From Cohnella rhizosphaerae (GTDB taxonomy: Bacteria > Bacillota > Bacilli > Paenibacillales > Paenibacillaceae): DNA of 64,000 bases. This document shows, piece after piece, positions 29,422-38,812 of this stretch. Numbering within the stretch: the first letter of the stretch is position 1; the number at the start of each line of letters is the position of its first letter. The notes beneath the pieces are model-generated. The model was not told the DNA's origin and searched no databases. It worked only from the letters and a program-made list of their open reading frames with translations. The DNA lies in NCBI RefSeq assembly GCF_029525575.1, contig NZ_JAPDIA010000008.1, positions 496,001 to 560,000 on the forward strand, written 5' to 3'. The position numbers and the translations under genes are program-made.

Positions 29422-29857
29422 TCGAACAACACTCCGTCGCCATTAGTATCGATTTACATGATTAAGCTTCTTTCTAAGAATACCATGGCGATGCGATTTG
29501 TTTCTGTGACTGCGGTTACATTTTTGAAGGCTAAAAGACGCAAAAAACGACCCCCGTCTCGCGACGAGGGCCTCATGGGAGAGGAGAAACCGGACGAAGA
29601 ACTTATGGGGAAACGTAAGCCTTCTCCGCGGTTATCCCCGGCGTCTCTCGACGCCGGTAGTAGCAGTATCGCCGCATGCTGGGAAAATATACGCGACCGT
29701 GCAAAAATTTGCGCGCACGTGTTCGGCGTCCAGGAGACAGGCTTCCCGCAGGCGGCTCGATATGGTAACATAAGCCTCATCCAAGCCGCGGCGGACCCGC
29801 GGCTGTCTTGCTGTCAAATCGGGGCATACCATGCACGCGGGGGGTCGAACTTCACAG
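29422..29857. other. Intergenic stretch without a recognised gene
   Basis: No frame here carries recognisable protein features or a good ribosome site. At 29541-29571 the minus strand has an imperfect hairpin (CCCTCGTC with GACGGGGG) followed by T6, which could end an antisense or small transcript. A second hairpin at 29637-29655 (CCGGCGTC with GACGCCGG) has no T run. Confidence 0.4.
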
Positions 29858-30421
29858 ATGAGAGTCATATCCGGAGAGGCCAGGGGGAGGCCGCTTAAGG
29901 CGGTGCCGGGGCAAACGACCCGTCCGACGACGGACAAAGTCAAGGAAGCCCTCTTCAGCATGATCGGGCCGTATTTTGACGGAGAGCGCGTGCTCGACCT
30001 GTTCGCCGGCACCGGCGGACTCGGGATCGAGGCGCTTAGCAGAGGGGCGGGACGAGCCGTCTTCGTCGACGCGAACATGCGCAGCATCGACGTCGTTCGC
30101 GCCAACCTGGCTGCGACGCGTCTCGCGGACAAGGCGGAGGTCTACCGGCAGGACGCCGGCAAAGCGATCAGACTGCTGGAGCAGCGCGGCTGCGAGCCGT
30201 TCGATCTGGTATTTCTCGACCCGCCCTATGCCATGAAAAATGGCGACGCGCTTCTGCTGGAGCTGACGGCGCGCGGTCTCGCCGGCGAGCACACGGTGGC
30301 GATCATCGAGCATGAATCCGGATTCGCGTACGAAGAGCGCATCGGCATCTTCGAGCGGCGGCGGCTCGCCCTGTACGGCGAGACCGCGATTGCGATCTAT
30401 AGATACGGAGGCGAAGAATAG
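29858..30421 (+). CDS. rsmD: 16S rRNA (guanine-966-N2)-methyltransferase RsmD
   Basis: 187 residues from ATG 29858 (MRVISGEARGR, the usual RsmD start; an in-frame ATG at 29831 would add nine residues). RsmD methylates G966 of 16S rRNA in the small subunit using S-adenosylmethionine. Motif I is DLFAGTGGLGIEALSRGA, and the catalytic motif IV is FLDPPYAM. The stop TAG directly abuts the coaD start, so the two genes form an operon, as in other Bacillota. Intact. Confidence 0.95.
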   Translation: MRVISGEARGRPLKAVPGQTTRPTTDKVKEALFSMIGPYFDGERVLDLFAGTGGLGIEALSRGAGRAVFVDANMRSIDVVRANLAATRLADKAEVYRQDAGKAIRLLEQRGCEPFDLVFLDPPYAMKNGDALLLELTARGLAGEHTVAIIEHESGFAYEERIGIFERRRLALYGETAIAIYRYGGEE

Positions 30422-30940
30422 ATGAACGCCAAATCGAACCGGCCGGAAAGCGAGCATCGCATCGCGGTGTATCCGGGCAGCTTCGACCCGGTCACGTTCG
30501 GGCATCTCGACATTATCCGGCGTTCGGCGAAGCAGTACGACAGATTGATCGTGGCGGTGCTGAACAATACGAGCAAAAGCCCGTTATTCACCGTCGAAGA
30601 GCGGAGGAGCCTGCTGCTCGAGGTGACGAAGGACCTGCCGAACGTGGAAATCGACAGCTTCAGGGATCTGCTCGTGCGCTACATGCGGTCGCAGCAAGCC
30701 CAGGTGATCGTGCGGGGCATCCGTTCGGTCACCGACTTCGAGTACGAGCTCCAGATGGCTTCGACGAACCGTCAGCTCGACGAAGGGATCGAGACGATTT
30801 TTATGATGACGAATCCCAAATATTCGTACCTCAGCTCGAGCATCGTCAAAGAAATCGCCAAGTTCGACGGCGCGGTGCAGGATCTCGTGCCGCCAGCGGT
30901 GGAAGCCGCGCTGCGGGGCAAGTTCGGCAAGCGGGACTGA
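30422..30940 (+). CDS. coaD: Phosphopantetheine adenylyltransferase
   Basis: 172 residues. CoaD transfers AMP from ATP to 4'-phosphopantetheine, the fourth step of CoA synthesis. The nucleotidyltransferase motif is YPGSFDPVTFGHLDII, with the ATP-binding TxGH-like His; further motifs are IVRGIRSVTDFEYELQMASTNRQL and the end motif YLSSSIVKEIA. Length and order are canonical. The ribosome site GGAGG lies within the end of rsmD. It converges on ylbJ. Intact. Confidence 0.97.
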   Translation: MNAKSNRPESEHRIAVYPGSFDPVTFGHLDIIRRSAKQYDRLIVAVLNNTSKSPLFTVEERRSLLLEVTKDLPNVEIDSFRDLLVRYMRSQQAQVIVRGIRSVTDFEYELQMASTNRQLDEGIETIFMMTNPKYSYLSSSIVKEIAKFDGAVQDLVPPAVEAALRGKFGKRD

Positions 30941-31016
30941 CGACCGGCAAGATGGGCGCCTTTTTGCGAAGTTGTCGCAGAAGGCGTCCATCGGTCGTAT
31001 TCGGCGCCTGCGCGCC

Positions 31017-32279
31017 TTATTTCGGGCGGCGCTTGCCGTCCCGCCGGCGGGGCGAGATCAGGGCGGCGAGCAGGGCGAGCAGCACGAAGATGCCCAGGCA
31101 GGCGATCGCGGCGAGCGTCGTACCGGGCAGCAACGCCCAGCCCGACGGGAGCGGGCCTGCCGCGGGTTCGGACGCCGCGATCGGACCGGAGATGCCGAGC
31201 CACGCCGGGGCGAGCGGCGCCAGCCAGCCGCGCTGCGCGGCGACCGCCAGCGGATAGGTCGCGGCAAGTGCGAGCGCGGCGTGAAGCAGGCGGCCGGCGA
31301 TGAAGCGGGACCAAGGGAACCGGCTGCCGGTCCAGGCGGCTCTGGCTTGAAGCAGGCCGCTTACGCCGCTCCAGGCGAGCGCAGCCGCGATCAGCGCGGC
31401 GGCTTTGGCCGGCGCGGACTCGAACAGCGCCGAGCGGCCGGAGGCATAGGCGCCGAGGTGCATTTCGTACAGGCTCGGGATCGTCAGCCAAGCGTCGGTG
31501 CCCGGCAGCGCCGTCTGCAAAATGCGCAGCACCACGGCGCTCATCATCATCAAACCTCCGATCGCGAAAAGCGTGGCGACGGCGCTCGTGACGGCGTCCG
31601 CGGTCTGCTTGCCGAAAGGGCGCGCGTCGGCAAGACGCGCCTCCTGCATCGCCCGAAAGGCGCGGCGAAGAGCGGAATCCGCCGGCTGCCGGGAAGCGTC
31701 GCCGTCGCGAGACGATTCGTCGGACGGCTCGGCAGCCGCCGGATCGCGACCGGACAACCGCGGCCACAGCATGCCCGCCGCGATGCCGGATATCCACAGC
31801 CCCGCCACGATCGCCCAGCCGTAGACGGGGGCATGCAAAAATCCGCTTCCGACGACGACGATGACGAGAAACGGATTCGGCATGTGCGAGAGCAGCAGCA
31901 GCGACTCGGCCTCGCGGCCGCGAATCAGGCTTCGGTCCCGCAGGCGCGCCGTCTCTCTGGCGCCGGCGGGCAGGCCCGCCGTCCAGCCGAAGGCGACGAC
32001 CCATCCCGCCGAAGCAGGCAGCTTGAACAGCCGGCGGAATGCCGGACTGCCCAGGGCCGCGACGCCGTGAAGCAGACCCGAGGCGGCGAGCAGCTCGGCG
32101 AGCATGAGCGGCGGGAGCAGGCCGGGGAAGACGGTGTCCCACCAGATCTGCAGACCGCCCAGCGAAGCGCGGAACGCCTCGTCCGGCGATTTTACGATGC
32201 TCGCGACGAGCGCAAGCGCGCAGCCGCCGAGAAAAACGGAAATGAGAAACGATTTTTTGCGCGACGCGGATTCCGGCAT
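31017..32279 (-). CDS. ylbJ: YlbJ-like sporulation membrane protein with nucleoside-recognition (Gate) domains
   Basis: About 420 residues with some eight membrane helices and two Gate-type regions; PFLVIVVVGSGFLHAP and GLPAGARETARLRDRSLI are typical of YlbJ, which in Bacillus subtilis is expressed in the mother cell under sigma-E and needed for spore cortex formation. The start at ATG 32279 has GAGGAGG eight bases upstream; a longer open frame to 32378 is not supported. A long polar linker (residues 190-225, rich in Ser, Arg and Asp) separates the halves. Its presence next to coaD is the normal Bacillota order and supports a spore-forming host. Intact. Confidence 0.88.
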   Translation of the reverse strand: MPESASRKKSFLISVFLGGCALALVASIVKSPDEAFRASLGGLQIWWDTVFPGLLPPLMLAELLAASGLLHGVAALGSPAFRRLFKLPASAGWVVAFGWTAGLPAGARETARLRDRSLIRGREAESLLLLSHMPNPFLVIVVVGSGFLHAPVYGWAIVAGLWISGIAAGMLWPRLSGRDPAAAEPSDESSRDGDASRQPADSALRRAFRAMQEARLADARPFGKQTADAVTSAVATLFAIGGLMMMSAVVLRILQTALPGTDAWLTIPSLYEMHLGAYASGRSALFESAPAKAAALIAAALAWSGVSGLLQARAAWTGSRFPWSRFIAGRLLHAALALAATYPLAVAAQRGWLAPLAPAWLGISGPIAASEPAAGPLPSGWALLPGTTLAAIACLGIFVLLALLAALISPRRRDGKRRPK

Positions 32280-32469
32280 GAACGCCGCCTCCTCACGCCC
32301 ATTCGGGTCTAACGGATGGCTGGTGGTGCAAAGCGCCGGTAAAGCGCAGGACAAAGCCATGGCCGCTCGATGGGACATGGTACAATGTACGCATGCCCGT
32401 CCGGCGTTAGACCAGCCTTGTCCGCGCAGGCTTGCGCGGTAAGCGGGAAGGCAAGAGGAGAGAGGGAAT

Positions 32470-32940
32470 ATGCGAATCGAAAGGCTTCTTATCGAAAGGC
32501 ATACTCAAGAGGAAAGGCCGCCGATGGATTTGCTGCTGCTCGCCGATCCGTCGGAAAAGCTGATCGCGCAGTATTTGCGACGCGGCGACTGCTATGTCGC
32601 CAAGACGGAAGACGGGGACTTTGTCGGCGTTTACGTCCTTCTGCCTACGAGGCCGGACACGGCGGAGCTCGTGAACGTCGCGGTCGACGAGCGCCATCAA
32701 GGAAACGGAATCGGCAAAGCGCTCGTCCTCCACGCCATCGATACCGCCCGGCGCGAAGGCTATCGGACGATCGAGGCGGGGACCGGCAATTCGAGCGTCG
32801 GACAGCTGGCGCTTTATCAAAAATGCGGATTCCGCATCGTCGGCGTAGACCTTGATTTCTTTGCAAGGCATTACGACGAGCCGATTTTCGAAAACGGAAT
32901 CCGGTGCCGGGACATGATCCGGATGTCACAGGATCTGTAA
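32470..32940 (+). CDS. GNAT-family N-acetyltransferase
   Basis: 156 residues. The acetyl-CoA pyrophosphate-binding motif A is VNVAVDERHQGNGIGKALVLHAI (R/Q-x-x-G-x-G/A pattern), and motif B is ALYQKCGFRIVGVD, which together define the GNAT fold. The substrate cannot be told; relatives with a C-terminal FFARHYDEPIFENGI acetylate small amines or proteins. GGAGAGAGGG precedes the ATG. It is inserted between ylbJ and tmcAL, both on the other strand. Intact. Confidence 0.9.
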   Translation: MRIERLLIERHTQEERPPMDLLLLADPSEKLIAQYLRRGDCYVAKTEDGDFVGVYVLLPTRPDTAELVNVAVDERHQGNGIGKALVLHAIDTARREGYRTIEAGTGNSSVGQLALYQKCGFRIVGVDLDFFARHYDEPIFENGIRCRDMIRMSQDL

Positions 32941-32955
32941 GGCTGCCGTCGTCGT

Positions 32956-34192
32956 TTAAGCCCGCACCGGAGGCTCCGTATAATCCCGCCAGGCGTCGGC
33001 GGGCCGCGAGTCGGAGAGCGCCGCGGCATAGACCGCCGTCGCCCGCGCGTCCATCGCGAGATACGGCCAGTCGCCGTCCGCCGCGGTGTGGACGACCGGC
33101 ACGGCGGCCGTCTTTTTCATCCGTTTGAGCAGCGCCTGGCCGCGTGCCGTAAAGCCCAGCACGCGGACGTATTGGACGCCGGCCGCCAGCCGACCGGCAT
33201 CCAGCTCTTCCTTGCGGTGGCCGAGCAGGATGCGCGCGAGCGTCCGCTGCAGCTTCGTGCGCGTATACCGCTTCGTCTTGAGCAGGTCGAGCAGCTCCTC
33301 CACCCGCCACGCGCGTAAATCCCGAAGCGCGCCTTTGATGCGGTGCTCCAGCCCTTCGGTTACCTCTGCATAAGCCGCCAGCTCCGATGCGGGCAGCGAG
33401 GCGAGCAGGTGGAACAGCGGCCTCGCGAAAGACTCCCAAGTTACCGGAGCCCTGCCGGCGGCCGCTTCCCTGCGCAGCGCCGCGAGCGTCGAAGCGGGCA
33501 CGTAGGGGGCGAGGCCGTCCAGCCCGCCGCCCGCTTCGACGACGAGCTTGCGCAGCGCCGTCGCGCTGGCGATGGCGGTGTCGGTGATCGCGGTTTGATT
33601 GTAGCCGGACTTTTCGCGCCGGATGGAAAGCGCCCGCATCGGGCTGCCCAGCTTGCGCAGCGCGAGCAAATAATGAAGTCCGAGCGTATGGTTCGGCTCC
33701 GACAGGCCGAACGCGGCGTCGGCTTCGCCTGCCGCCTCCAGCAGCTCCCGGGCGGCCGCGGCGTATGCGCTCGGATACGGCAGGCCCTCCTTGAGGAGGG
33801 CGCCGAGCCGAAGCCGCATCGACTCGGGCTCCGCGGACAGCCGGTCCGCGATGCGGGACAGCGCCTCGGCGTCCCCGCTCTCGCTGCCGAAGCAGAGCGC
33901 GTCGCAGACGCCGGTGGCCGCCAGCGCGGATACCGCGCCGTAGGCGAACCATTGGGCCGGCTGCGCGCTGTAGGCGACGGGCAGCTCGAGCACGAGATCG
34001 CAGCCCGCGCGCAGCGCCATTTCCGCCCGCGACCATTTATCCGCGATGGCAGGCTCGCCGCGCTGCAAAAAAGTGGCCGCTCATGACGGCGATCACGGAA
34101 TCGGCATCCGTTATTTTGCGCGATTGTTGTATATGATAGAGATGACCGTTGTGCAGCGGATTGTATTCGACGACAAGGCCGACGGTGGACAT
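32956..34192 (-). CDS. tmcAL: tRNA(Met) cytidine acetate ligase TmcAL (frameshift near start)
   Basis: The restored protein has about 411 residues. TmcAL (former YlbM) makes N4-acetylcytidine at the wobble base of elongator tRNA-Met from acetate and ATP. The N-terminus GLVVEYNPLHNGHLYHI carries the HxGH nucleotidyltransferase motif, and SGHFLQRGEPAIADKWSRAEMAL follows; later the KSGYNQTAI and GFTARGQALLKRMK motifs are typical. A6 at 34067-34072 (T6 on the coding strand) must lose one base to join HFLQRG. AAAGGAG precedes ATG 34192. Confidence 0.93.
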
Positions 34193-34290
34193 GGGCTACG
34201 CTCCTTTGAAGCGCGAATTAAGGATATGATAACATGAAAGAAGGCTCGATTTCCCATTCGGGCGGCTCGTGCGGTCCGACGCGTTAAATG

Positions 34291-34320
34291 TTGACAAAAG
34301 CGCCGTGCCGCGTCTATAAT
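34291..34320 (+). promoter_or_regulatory. Consensus sigma-A promoter for yceD-rpmF
   Basis: TTGACA and TATAAT match the consensus exactly, 18 bases apart, 27 bases before the yceD start codon. Confidence 0.92.
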
Positions 34321-34346
34321 TACTTTTGTTTGTTTGGAGTGATCAT

Positions 34347-34871
34347 ATGTTGCTCAATGTACAGGAGCTGAAGGCAGCCAAGGCCAGACTGACGCTGCGC
34401 GAGACGATCGACGTCGCCGATCTGCTGTCGCAGGTGCCCGGCGTTCGTCCGGCCGGTCCGCTCGAAGCGGACGTCGCGGCCGAGCCTTTCGGCGAGTTCG
34501 TCAAGGTAGCCGGCCGGTTGGACTGCAATCTCGAATGGACATGCGTTCGCTGCTTGACCAAGTTCGAAGAGCCGCTTCACTTTACTTACGACGAGCGCTT
34601 TAAGCAAGTCCCGAAGGAAGTGGCGGATCTCGGAGAGCAGGACGACGAGGACTTCGTGCCGTTCCACGGCGATCAATTGGAGCTTCGCCCTTACTTGCAG
34701 GACGAACTGCTGCTGAATCTGCCGCTGTCCCCGACCTGCAGCGAAGACTGCAAGGGACTGGACCCGGAGACAGGCGAAGACCTGAACGGCAAGCCCGAGC
34801 GGCCGAGGCCGGTCAAGATCGACCCGAGGCTGGAGGCGCTCAAAGGCTGGTTCGATTCCGAACGTTCATAA
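34347..34871 (+). CDS. yceD: YceD/DUF177 family protein
   Basis: 174 residues. It carries the DUF177 pair of cysteine motifs: WTCVRCLTKFEEP near residue 70 and LPLSPTCSEDCKGL near residue 132, the latter resembling the end of zinc-binding large-subunit partner proteins. YceD homologs are encoded directly before rpmF in most bacteria and are linked to 23S rRNA maturation in plants and Escherichia coli. A GGAG site precedes ATG 34347, chosen over an earlier in-frame ATG at 34326 that lacks one. Intact. Confidence 0.9.
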   Translation: MLLNVQELKAAKARLTLRETIDVADLLSQVPGVRPAGPLEADVAAEPFGEFVKVAGRLDCNLEWTCVRCLTKFEEPLHFTYDERFKQVPKEVADLGEQDDEDFVPFHGDQLELRPYLQDELLLNLPLSPTCSEDCKGLDPETGEDLNGKPERPRPVKIDPRLEALKGWFDSERS

Positions 34872-34937
34872 CGACATCGAAATAGGAATGCCGATAGAGG
34901 CCGCTTTCGCTTTCGACTCTGGTAAGGAGGTGGGAAC

Positions 34938-35111
34938 ATGGCAGTACCTTTTGGCAAAACATCCAAAGCCCGCAAAAACAAGCGTCGGACGCACTTCAAA
35001 TTGGTCGTTCCGGGTTTGGTCAAATGCGAACAATGCGGAGAACTGAAAATCTCGCACCGCGTGTGCAAGGTTTGCGGCACGTACAAATCCCGCGAAATCA
35101 TCAAGCAATAA
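34938..35111 (+). CDS. rpmF: 50S ribosomal protein L32
   Basis: 57 residues starting MAVPFGKTSKARKNKRR. The zinc ribbon is CEQCGELKISHRVCKVCG, four cysteines in two CxxC pairs, so this is the zinc-binding form of L32. GGTAAGGAGGTGG gives a strong ribosome site. It lies 66 bases after yceD in the same transcript and is followed by a terminator. Intact. Confidence 0.97.
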   Translation: MAVPFGKTSKARKNKRRTHFKLVVPGLVKCEQCGELKISHRVCKVCGTYKSREIIKQ

Positions 35112-35117
35112 TGAAAT

Positions 35118-35156
35118 AACGCGTCCCGGCGTGACTAGCGTCAAGGCGCGTTTTTC
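35118..35156 (+). terminator. Probable terminator after rpmF
   Basis: AACGCGTC pairs with GGCGCGTT, with a second arm GGCGTGA/TAGCGTC inside, followed by T5. The stem is imperfect. Confidence 0.6.
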
Positions 35157-35167
35157 TTTATATCGGA

Positions 35168-35196
35168 TTGGCACCAGGTATCAGTATGAACATATA
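35168..35196 (+). promoter_or_regulatory. Candidate fapR promoter with overlapping FapR operator
   Basis: TTGGCA is followed after 17 bases by CATATA (or TATAAG after 19). The stretch TTGGCACCAGGTATCAG from 35168 to 35184 resembles the FapR consensus TTAGTACCTRNTACTAA at 11 of 17 positions, with the ACC/GGT core kept, and covers the -35 box. FapR autoregulates its operon in Bacillus. Confidence 0.5.
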
Positions 35197-35210
35197 AGGC
35201 GGTGTCGCCC

Positions 35211-35806
35211 ATGGAACGCATGCCCAAAAAAGCAACGCCATCAGCAGCTCGCCCGCCTCATCGAAGAAAATCCGTTCCTGACCGACCGGGAATTGACGCG
35301 CCTGCTCAAAGTCAGCATTCAGACGATCCGGCTCGACCGGCTGGAGCTGGCGATTCCGGAGTTGCGCGAGCGGCTGAAGCTGATGGCGGAGCGCTCCTAC
35401 GATCCGGTCCGATCGCTGCCGCTGCACGAGGTGATCGGGGACATCCTCGATCTTCAACTGGACAAGAGCGGCATCTCCATGTTCGAGATCCGGGAAGAAC
35501 ACGTCTTCTCCCGCAGCGGCATCGCGCGCGGACACCACGTATTCGCGCAGGCGAACTCGCTGGCGGTCGCCGTCATCAACGACGAGATCGCGCTGACCGC
35601 TTCGGCGGATATCCGGTTCATTCGTCCCGCGAGACTCGGGGGAGAAGTGCATCGCCAAGGCGTACGTGAGATCGAGCGGCGTGCAGAAAGGGAAGGCGAA
35701 GGTGGAGGTGTTCACCTACGTCGGCGACGAAATGGTGTTTCAAGGCAACTTTGTGATTTATCGCTCCGCAGGCGCTGCGGACGAGGAAGGAGCGGGAGAG
35801 GCATGA
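35211..35806 (+). CDS. fapR: FapR, malonyl-CoA-responsive repressor of lipid synthesis (frameshifted twice)
   Basis: The restored protein has about 197 residues: an N-terminal helix-turn-helix (RHQQLARLIEENPFLTDRELTRLLKVSIQTIRLDR) and a hot-dog effector domain that binds malonyl-CoA (ISMFEIREEHVFSRSGIARGHHVFAQAN, IRFIRPARLGEKCIAKAYV, FTYVGDEMVFQGNFVIYRS). Breaks: A6 at 35226-35231 (gives MERMPKKQRHQQLARL) and G5 at 35638-35642 (gives RLGEKCIAKA). The stop overlaps the plsX start as ATGA. In the raw sequence fapR appears fused to plsX only because of the two insertions. Confidence 0.93.
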
Positions 35807-36792
35807 AAATCGCCATAGACGCGATGGGCGGCGACCATGCGCCCCGCTCGACGGTAGAGGGCGCGGTGGCCGCGGCCGCGCAGTGGCCGAAGGCGGAGCT
35901 GCTGCTCGTCGGCCGGCCGGAAGCGCTGAATCCGCTGCTGGGCGCCGGCAAGCCTCCGAACGTGACGGTCGTGCCCGCGGCCGATATCATCGCGCCGGAC
36001 GACGAGCCTGTGCGCGCCGTGCGCCGCAAGCCGGACGCCTCGATGAACGTCGCCGCCCGCATGGTGAAGGAAGGCGCCGCCGACGCGATGATCTCGGCGG
36101 GCAATACCGGCGCGCTTATGGCCGCGGGATTGCTCGTGCTCGGCAGGCTCAAAGGCATCGACCGGCCGGGCCTGACCTCGCTGTTCCCGACGACGGACGG
36201 CAAAGGCGTCTTGACGCTCGATCTCGGCGCCAACATGGACGCGAAGCCGGAGCATTTGCTGCAATACGCGCTCATGGGCAGCATGTACAGGCAAAAGGTG
36301 CACGGGCTGGCGAAGCCCAAGGTCGGATTGCTGAACGTCGGGACCGAAGCGGCCAAAGGCAACGAACTGAGCAAAGCGGCGTTCGAGCTGCTCGAGACGG
36401 CGCCGATCCACTTTATCGGCAACGTCGAAGCGCGCGACGTGCTGAGCCGCAGCTGCGACGTGCTCGTCTGCGACGGGTTTTCGGGCAATATCCTGCTAAA
36501 GGCGATCGAAGGCGCCGCCGAGACGGTGTTCGGCCTGCTGAAGCAGGAGCTGACGAGCAGCCTGCGTTCGAAGCTGGCGGCGGCCGTGCTGCGGCCGAAC
36601 TTCAGGCGCGTCGGCAAAATGATGGATTACAAGGTTTACAACGGCGCGCCGCTGCTTGGCGTGAGCGGTCTGATCGTCAAGAGCCACGGCTCCTCGGACG
36701 CCACCGCGACGATGCACGCGATCCGACACACGGTCGCCGCGATCGATAACGGACTCATCCCTGCATTGGCCGAAGAATTCGGCGGAAAGTGA
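35803..36792 (+). CDS. plsX: Phosphate acyltransferase PlsX
   Basis: 329 residues. PlsX turns acyl-ACP and phosphate into acyl phosphate, the acyl donor for PlsY in phospholipid synthesis. It begins MKIAIDAMGGDHAP, the family hallmark, and includes ADAMISAGNTGALMA, DLGANMDAKPEHLLQYA and CDGFSGNILLKAIEG. Length and motifs are canonical. The start overlaps fapR by four bases. Intact. Confidence 0.97.
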   Translation: MKIAIDAMGGDHAPRSTVEGAVAAAAQWPKAELLLVGRPEALNPLLGAGKPPNVTVVPAADIIAPDDEPVRAVRRKPDASMNVAARMVKEGAADAMISAGNTGALMAAGLLVLGRLKGIDRPGLTSLFPTTDGKGVLTLDLGANMDAKPEHLLQYALMGSMYRQKVHGLAKPKVGLLNVGTEAAKGNELSKAAFELLETAPIHFIGNVEARDVLSRSCDVLVCDGFSGNILLKAIEGAAETVFGLLKQELTSSLRSKLAAAVLRPNFRRVGKMMDYKVYNGAPLLGVSGLIVKSHGSSDATATMHAIRHTVAAIDNGLIPALAEEFGGK

Positions 36793-36803
36793 GAGAGAAG
36801 ACG

Positions 36804-37790
36804 ATGAATGGAATTCCCGTAGGCGTCCTCGGCATCGGCAAGTACGCGCCGGAGCGCAGACTGACGAACCAAGAGCTCGAGCGGACGGTGGAGACGAACG
36901 ACGAATGGATCGTGAGCCGCACCGGCATCCGCGAGCGCCGCATCGCGGCCGAGCACGAGGCGACGAGCGACCTGGCGTACGAAGCGGCCGTCAAGGCGCT
37001 GGCGTCGGCCAACATCGCGGCGGATCAGCTCGACCTGATCATCGTCGCGACGATTACGCCGGACATGTTTTTCCCGTCGACCGCCTGCATCCTGCAGGAA
37101 CGGCTCGGCGCAAAGAAGGCGGCCGCGTTCGATCTGTCCGCCGCCTGCTCCGGCTTCATCTACGGGCTCGCCAACGCATCCGGCTTCATCGCGCTCGGCA
37201 TGTACAAATATGCGCTCGTCATCGGCGCCGACACGCTGTCCCGGATCACGGACTACACCGACCGCAACACCTGCGTGCTGTTCGGCGACGGCGCGGGCGC
37301 CGTCGTCATCGGGGAAGTGCCGGAGGGTCGCGGCTTCAAGTCGTTCGAGCTCGGGGCCGACGGCGCCGGCGGTCCGCATCTTCGCATACAGGGCGGCGGC
37401 TCGCGTCAGCCTTCGTCCGAGGAGACGGTAGCCGGCAAGCGCCACTTCATCGAGATGAACGGGCGCGAAGTATTCAAGTTCGCGGCGCGCATCATGGGCA
37501 ATGCGGCCGAGGAAGCGCTCCGCAAGGCCGGCGTGGACAAGTCCGAGATCGACCTGCTCGTGCCGCACCAGGCGAATATCCGCATCATTCAGGCTTCGCT
37601 CGAGCGGCTCGAGCTGCCGCCGGAGAAGTGCGTGATCAACATCGATCGGTACGGCAACATGTCGGCGGCTTCGATCCCGCTGGCGCTGGCCGAGGCCGTG
37701 GAAGAAGGCCGCGTAAGCGAGGGCGACACGATCGCGATGGTCGGCTTCGGCGGCGGCCTCACCTGGGGCGCTTCGGTACTGGTCTGGTAA
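36804..37790 (+). CDS. fabH: 3-oxoacyl-ACP synthase III FabH
   Basis: 328 residues. FabH condenses a short acyl-CoA with malonyl-ACP to start fatty-acid chains. The catalytic triad is visible: Cys in DLSAACSGFIYGL, His in LLVPHQANIRI and Asn in RYGNMSAASIP. The C-terminal GFGGGLTWGASVLVW is typical. It lies 11 bases after plsX. In Bacillus subtilis fabH is elsewhere; the fapR-plsX-fabH-fabD-fabG order is seen in other Bacillota. Intact. Confidence 0.97.
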   Translation: MNGIPVGVLGIGKYAPERRLTNQELERTVETNDEWIVSRTGIRERRIAAEHEATSDLAYEAAVKALASANIAADQLDLIIVATITPDMFFPSTACILQERLGAKKAAAFDLSAACSGFIYGLANASGFIALGMYKYALVIGADTLSRITDYTDRNTCVLFGDGAGAVVIGEVPEGRGFKSFELGADGAGGPHLRIQGGGSRQPSSEETVAGKRHFIEMNGREVFKFAARIMGNAAEEALRKAGVDKSEIDLLVPHQANIRIIQASLERLELPPEKCVINIDRYGNMSAASIPLALAEAVEEGRVSEGDTIAMVGFGGGLTWGASVLVW

Positions 37791-37816
37791 AGGATAGAGG
37801 AGGCTGACGAACGATC

Positions 37817-38746
37817 ATGGGCAAAATCGCATTCGTATTTCCCGGACAAGGGGCGCAGGCGGTCGGCATGGGCAAGGACGCCGCCGAAGCGTTCGAAGCT
37901 TCGCGCGGCGTTTTCGAGGAAGCGGACCGGGCGCTCGGATTTTCCGTTTCGTCGCTTTGCTTCGAAGGGCCGGAGGATTCGCTCCGCCAGACGGCCAACA
38001 CCCAGCCCGCGCTGCTCGCGACAAGCGTCGCGCTGCTCGAGGCGTTCAAAGCGCGCGGCGTAAAACCGGACTTCGTCGCCGGCCACAGTCTCGGCGAGTA
38101 CAGCGCGCTCGTCGCCGCGAACGTCCTCGACTTCGCCGATGCGATCCGGCTCGTCAGGGCGCGAGGCACGTTCATGGAAGAAGCGGTGCCAGGCGGCCAG
38201 GGAGCGATGGCGGCGACGCTCGGCGCCGAGCGCGAGGCGCTTGACGCGCTCTGCCGGGACATCTCCGCGGCCGGCGCGCCGGTCGAGCTTGCCAACATCA
38301 ACTGCCCGGGACAGATCGTCGTATCCGGCACGGCGGCCGGCGTGGCTTCTGTCGTCGAGCGCGGCAAGGAAGCCGGCGCCAAACGGGTGATACCGCTGGA
38401 CGTCAGCGGCCCGTTCCACTCGTCGCTCATGCGTCCCGCGGCCGACCGGCTCGCAGCGAAGCTCGACGAAGTCGCCTTCCGCGATGCGGAGGTGCCGGTC
38501 GTGGCCAATGTGACGGCGACCGCGGTCGGCGAAGGCGCGCGCCTTCGGGAGCTGCTCGTGGAGCAGGTCGTATCCCCCGTGTTGTGGGAAGACAGCGTCC
38601 GGTATTTGATTGCCGAAGGCGTTGATACGTTCGTCGAGATCGGCTCCGGGAGCGTGCTGGCCGGACTGATCAAGAAGATCGACAAGACGGTGCGGGTCGT
38701 TTCCGTGAACGACGCGGCCGGCGTGAACGAAGCGGAGCTCGGTTAG
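37817..38746 (+). CDS. fabD: Malonyl-CoA:ACP transacylase FabD
   Basis: 309 residues. FabD loads malonyl groups onto ACP. FVFPGQGAQAVGMGKD stands at the N-terminus; the nucleophile serine is in VAGHSLGEYSAL near residue 92 and the catalytic histidine is in VSGPFHSSLM near residue 201. AGAGGAGG precedes the ATG. Intact. Confidence 0.97.
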   Translation: MGKIAFVFPGQGAQAVGMGKDAAEAFEASRGVFEEADRALGFSVSSLCFEGPEDSLRQTANTQPALLATSVALLEAFKARGVKPDFVAGHSLGEYSALVAANVLDFADAIRLVRARGTFMEEAVPGGQGAMAATLGAEREALDALCRDISAAGAPVELANINCPGQIVVSGTAAGVASVVERGKEAGAKRVIPLDVSGPFHSSLMRPAADRLAAKLDEVAFRDAEVPVVANVTATAVGEGARLRELLVEQVVSPVLWEDSVRYLIAEGVDTFVEIGSGSVLAGLIKKIDKTVRVVSVNDAAGVNEAELG

Positions 38747-38812
38747 CGCGGTTGCGCCGTTCGGCGCGGCTGCGAGATTGGTGATTATGCCTAACGCGAG
38801 AGGGGTAATAGT

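Noticed and set aside
35131..36792. Apparent FapR-PlsX fusion
   Set aside because: Two +1 shifts in fapR bring it into the plsX frame; the corrected fapR stops at 35806 overlapping the plsX ATG.
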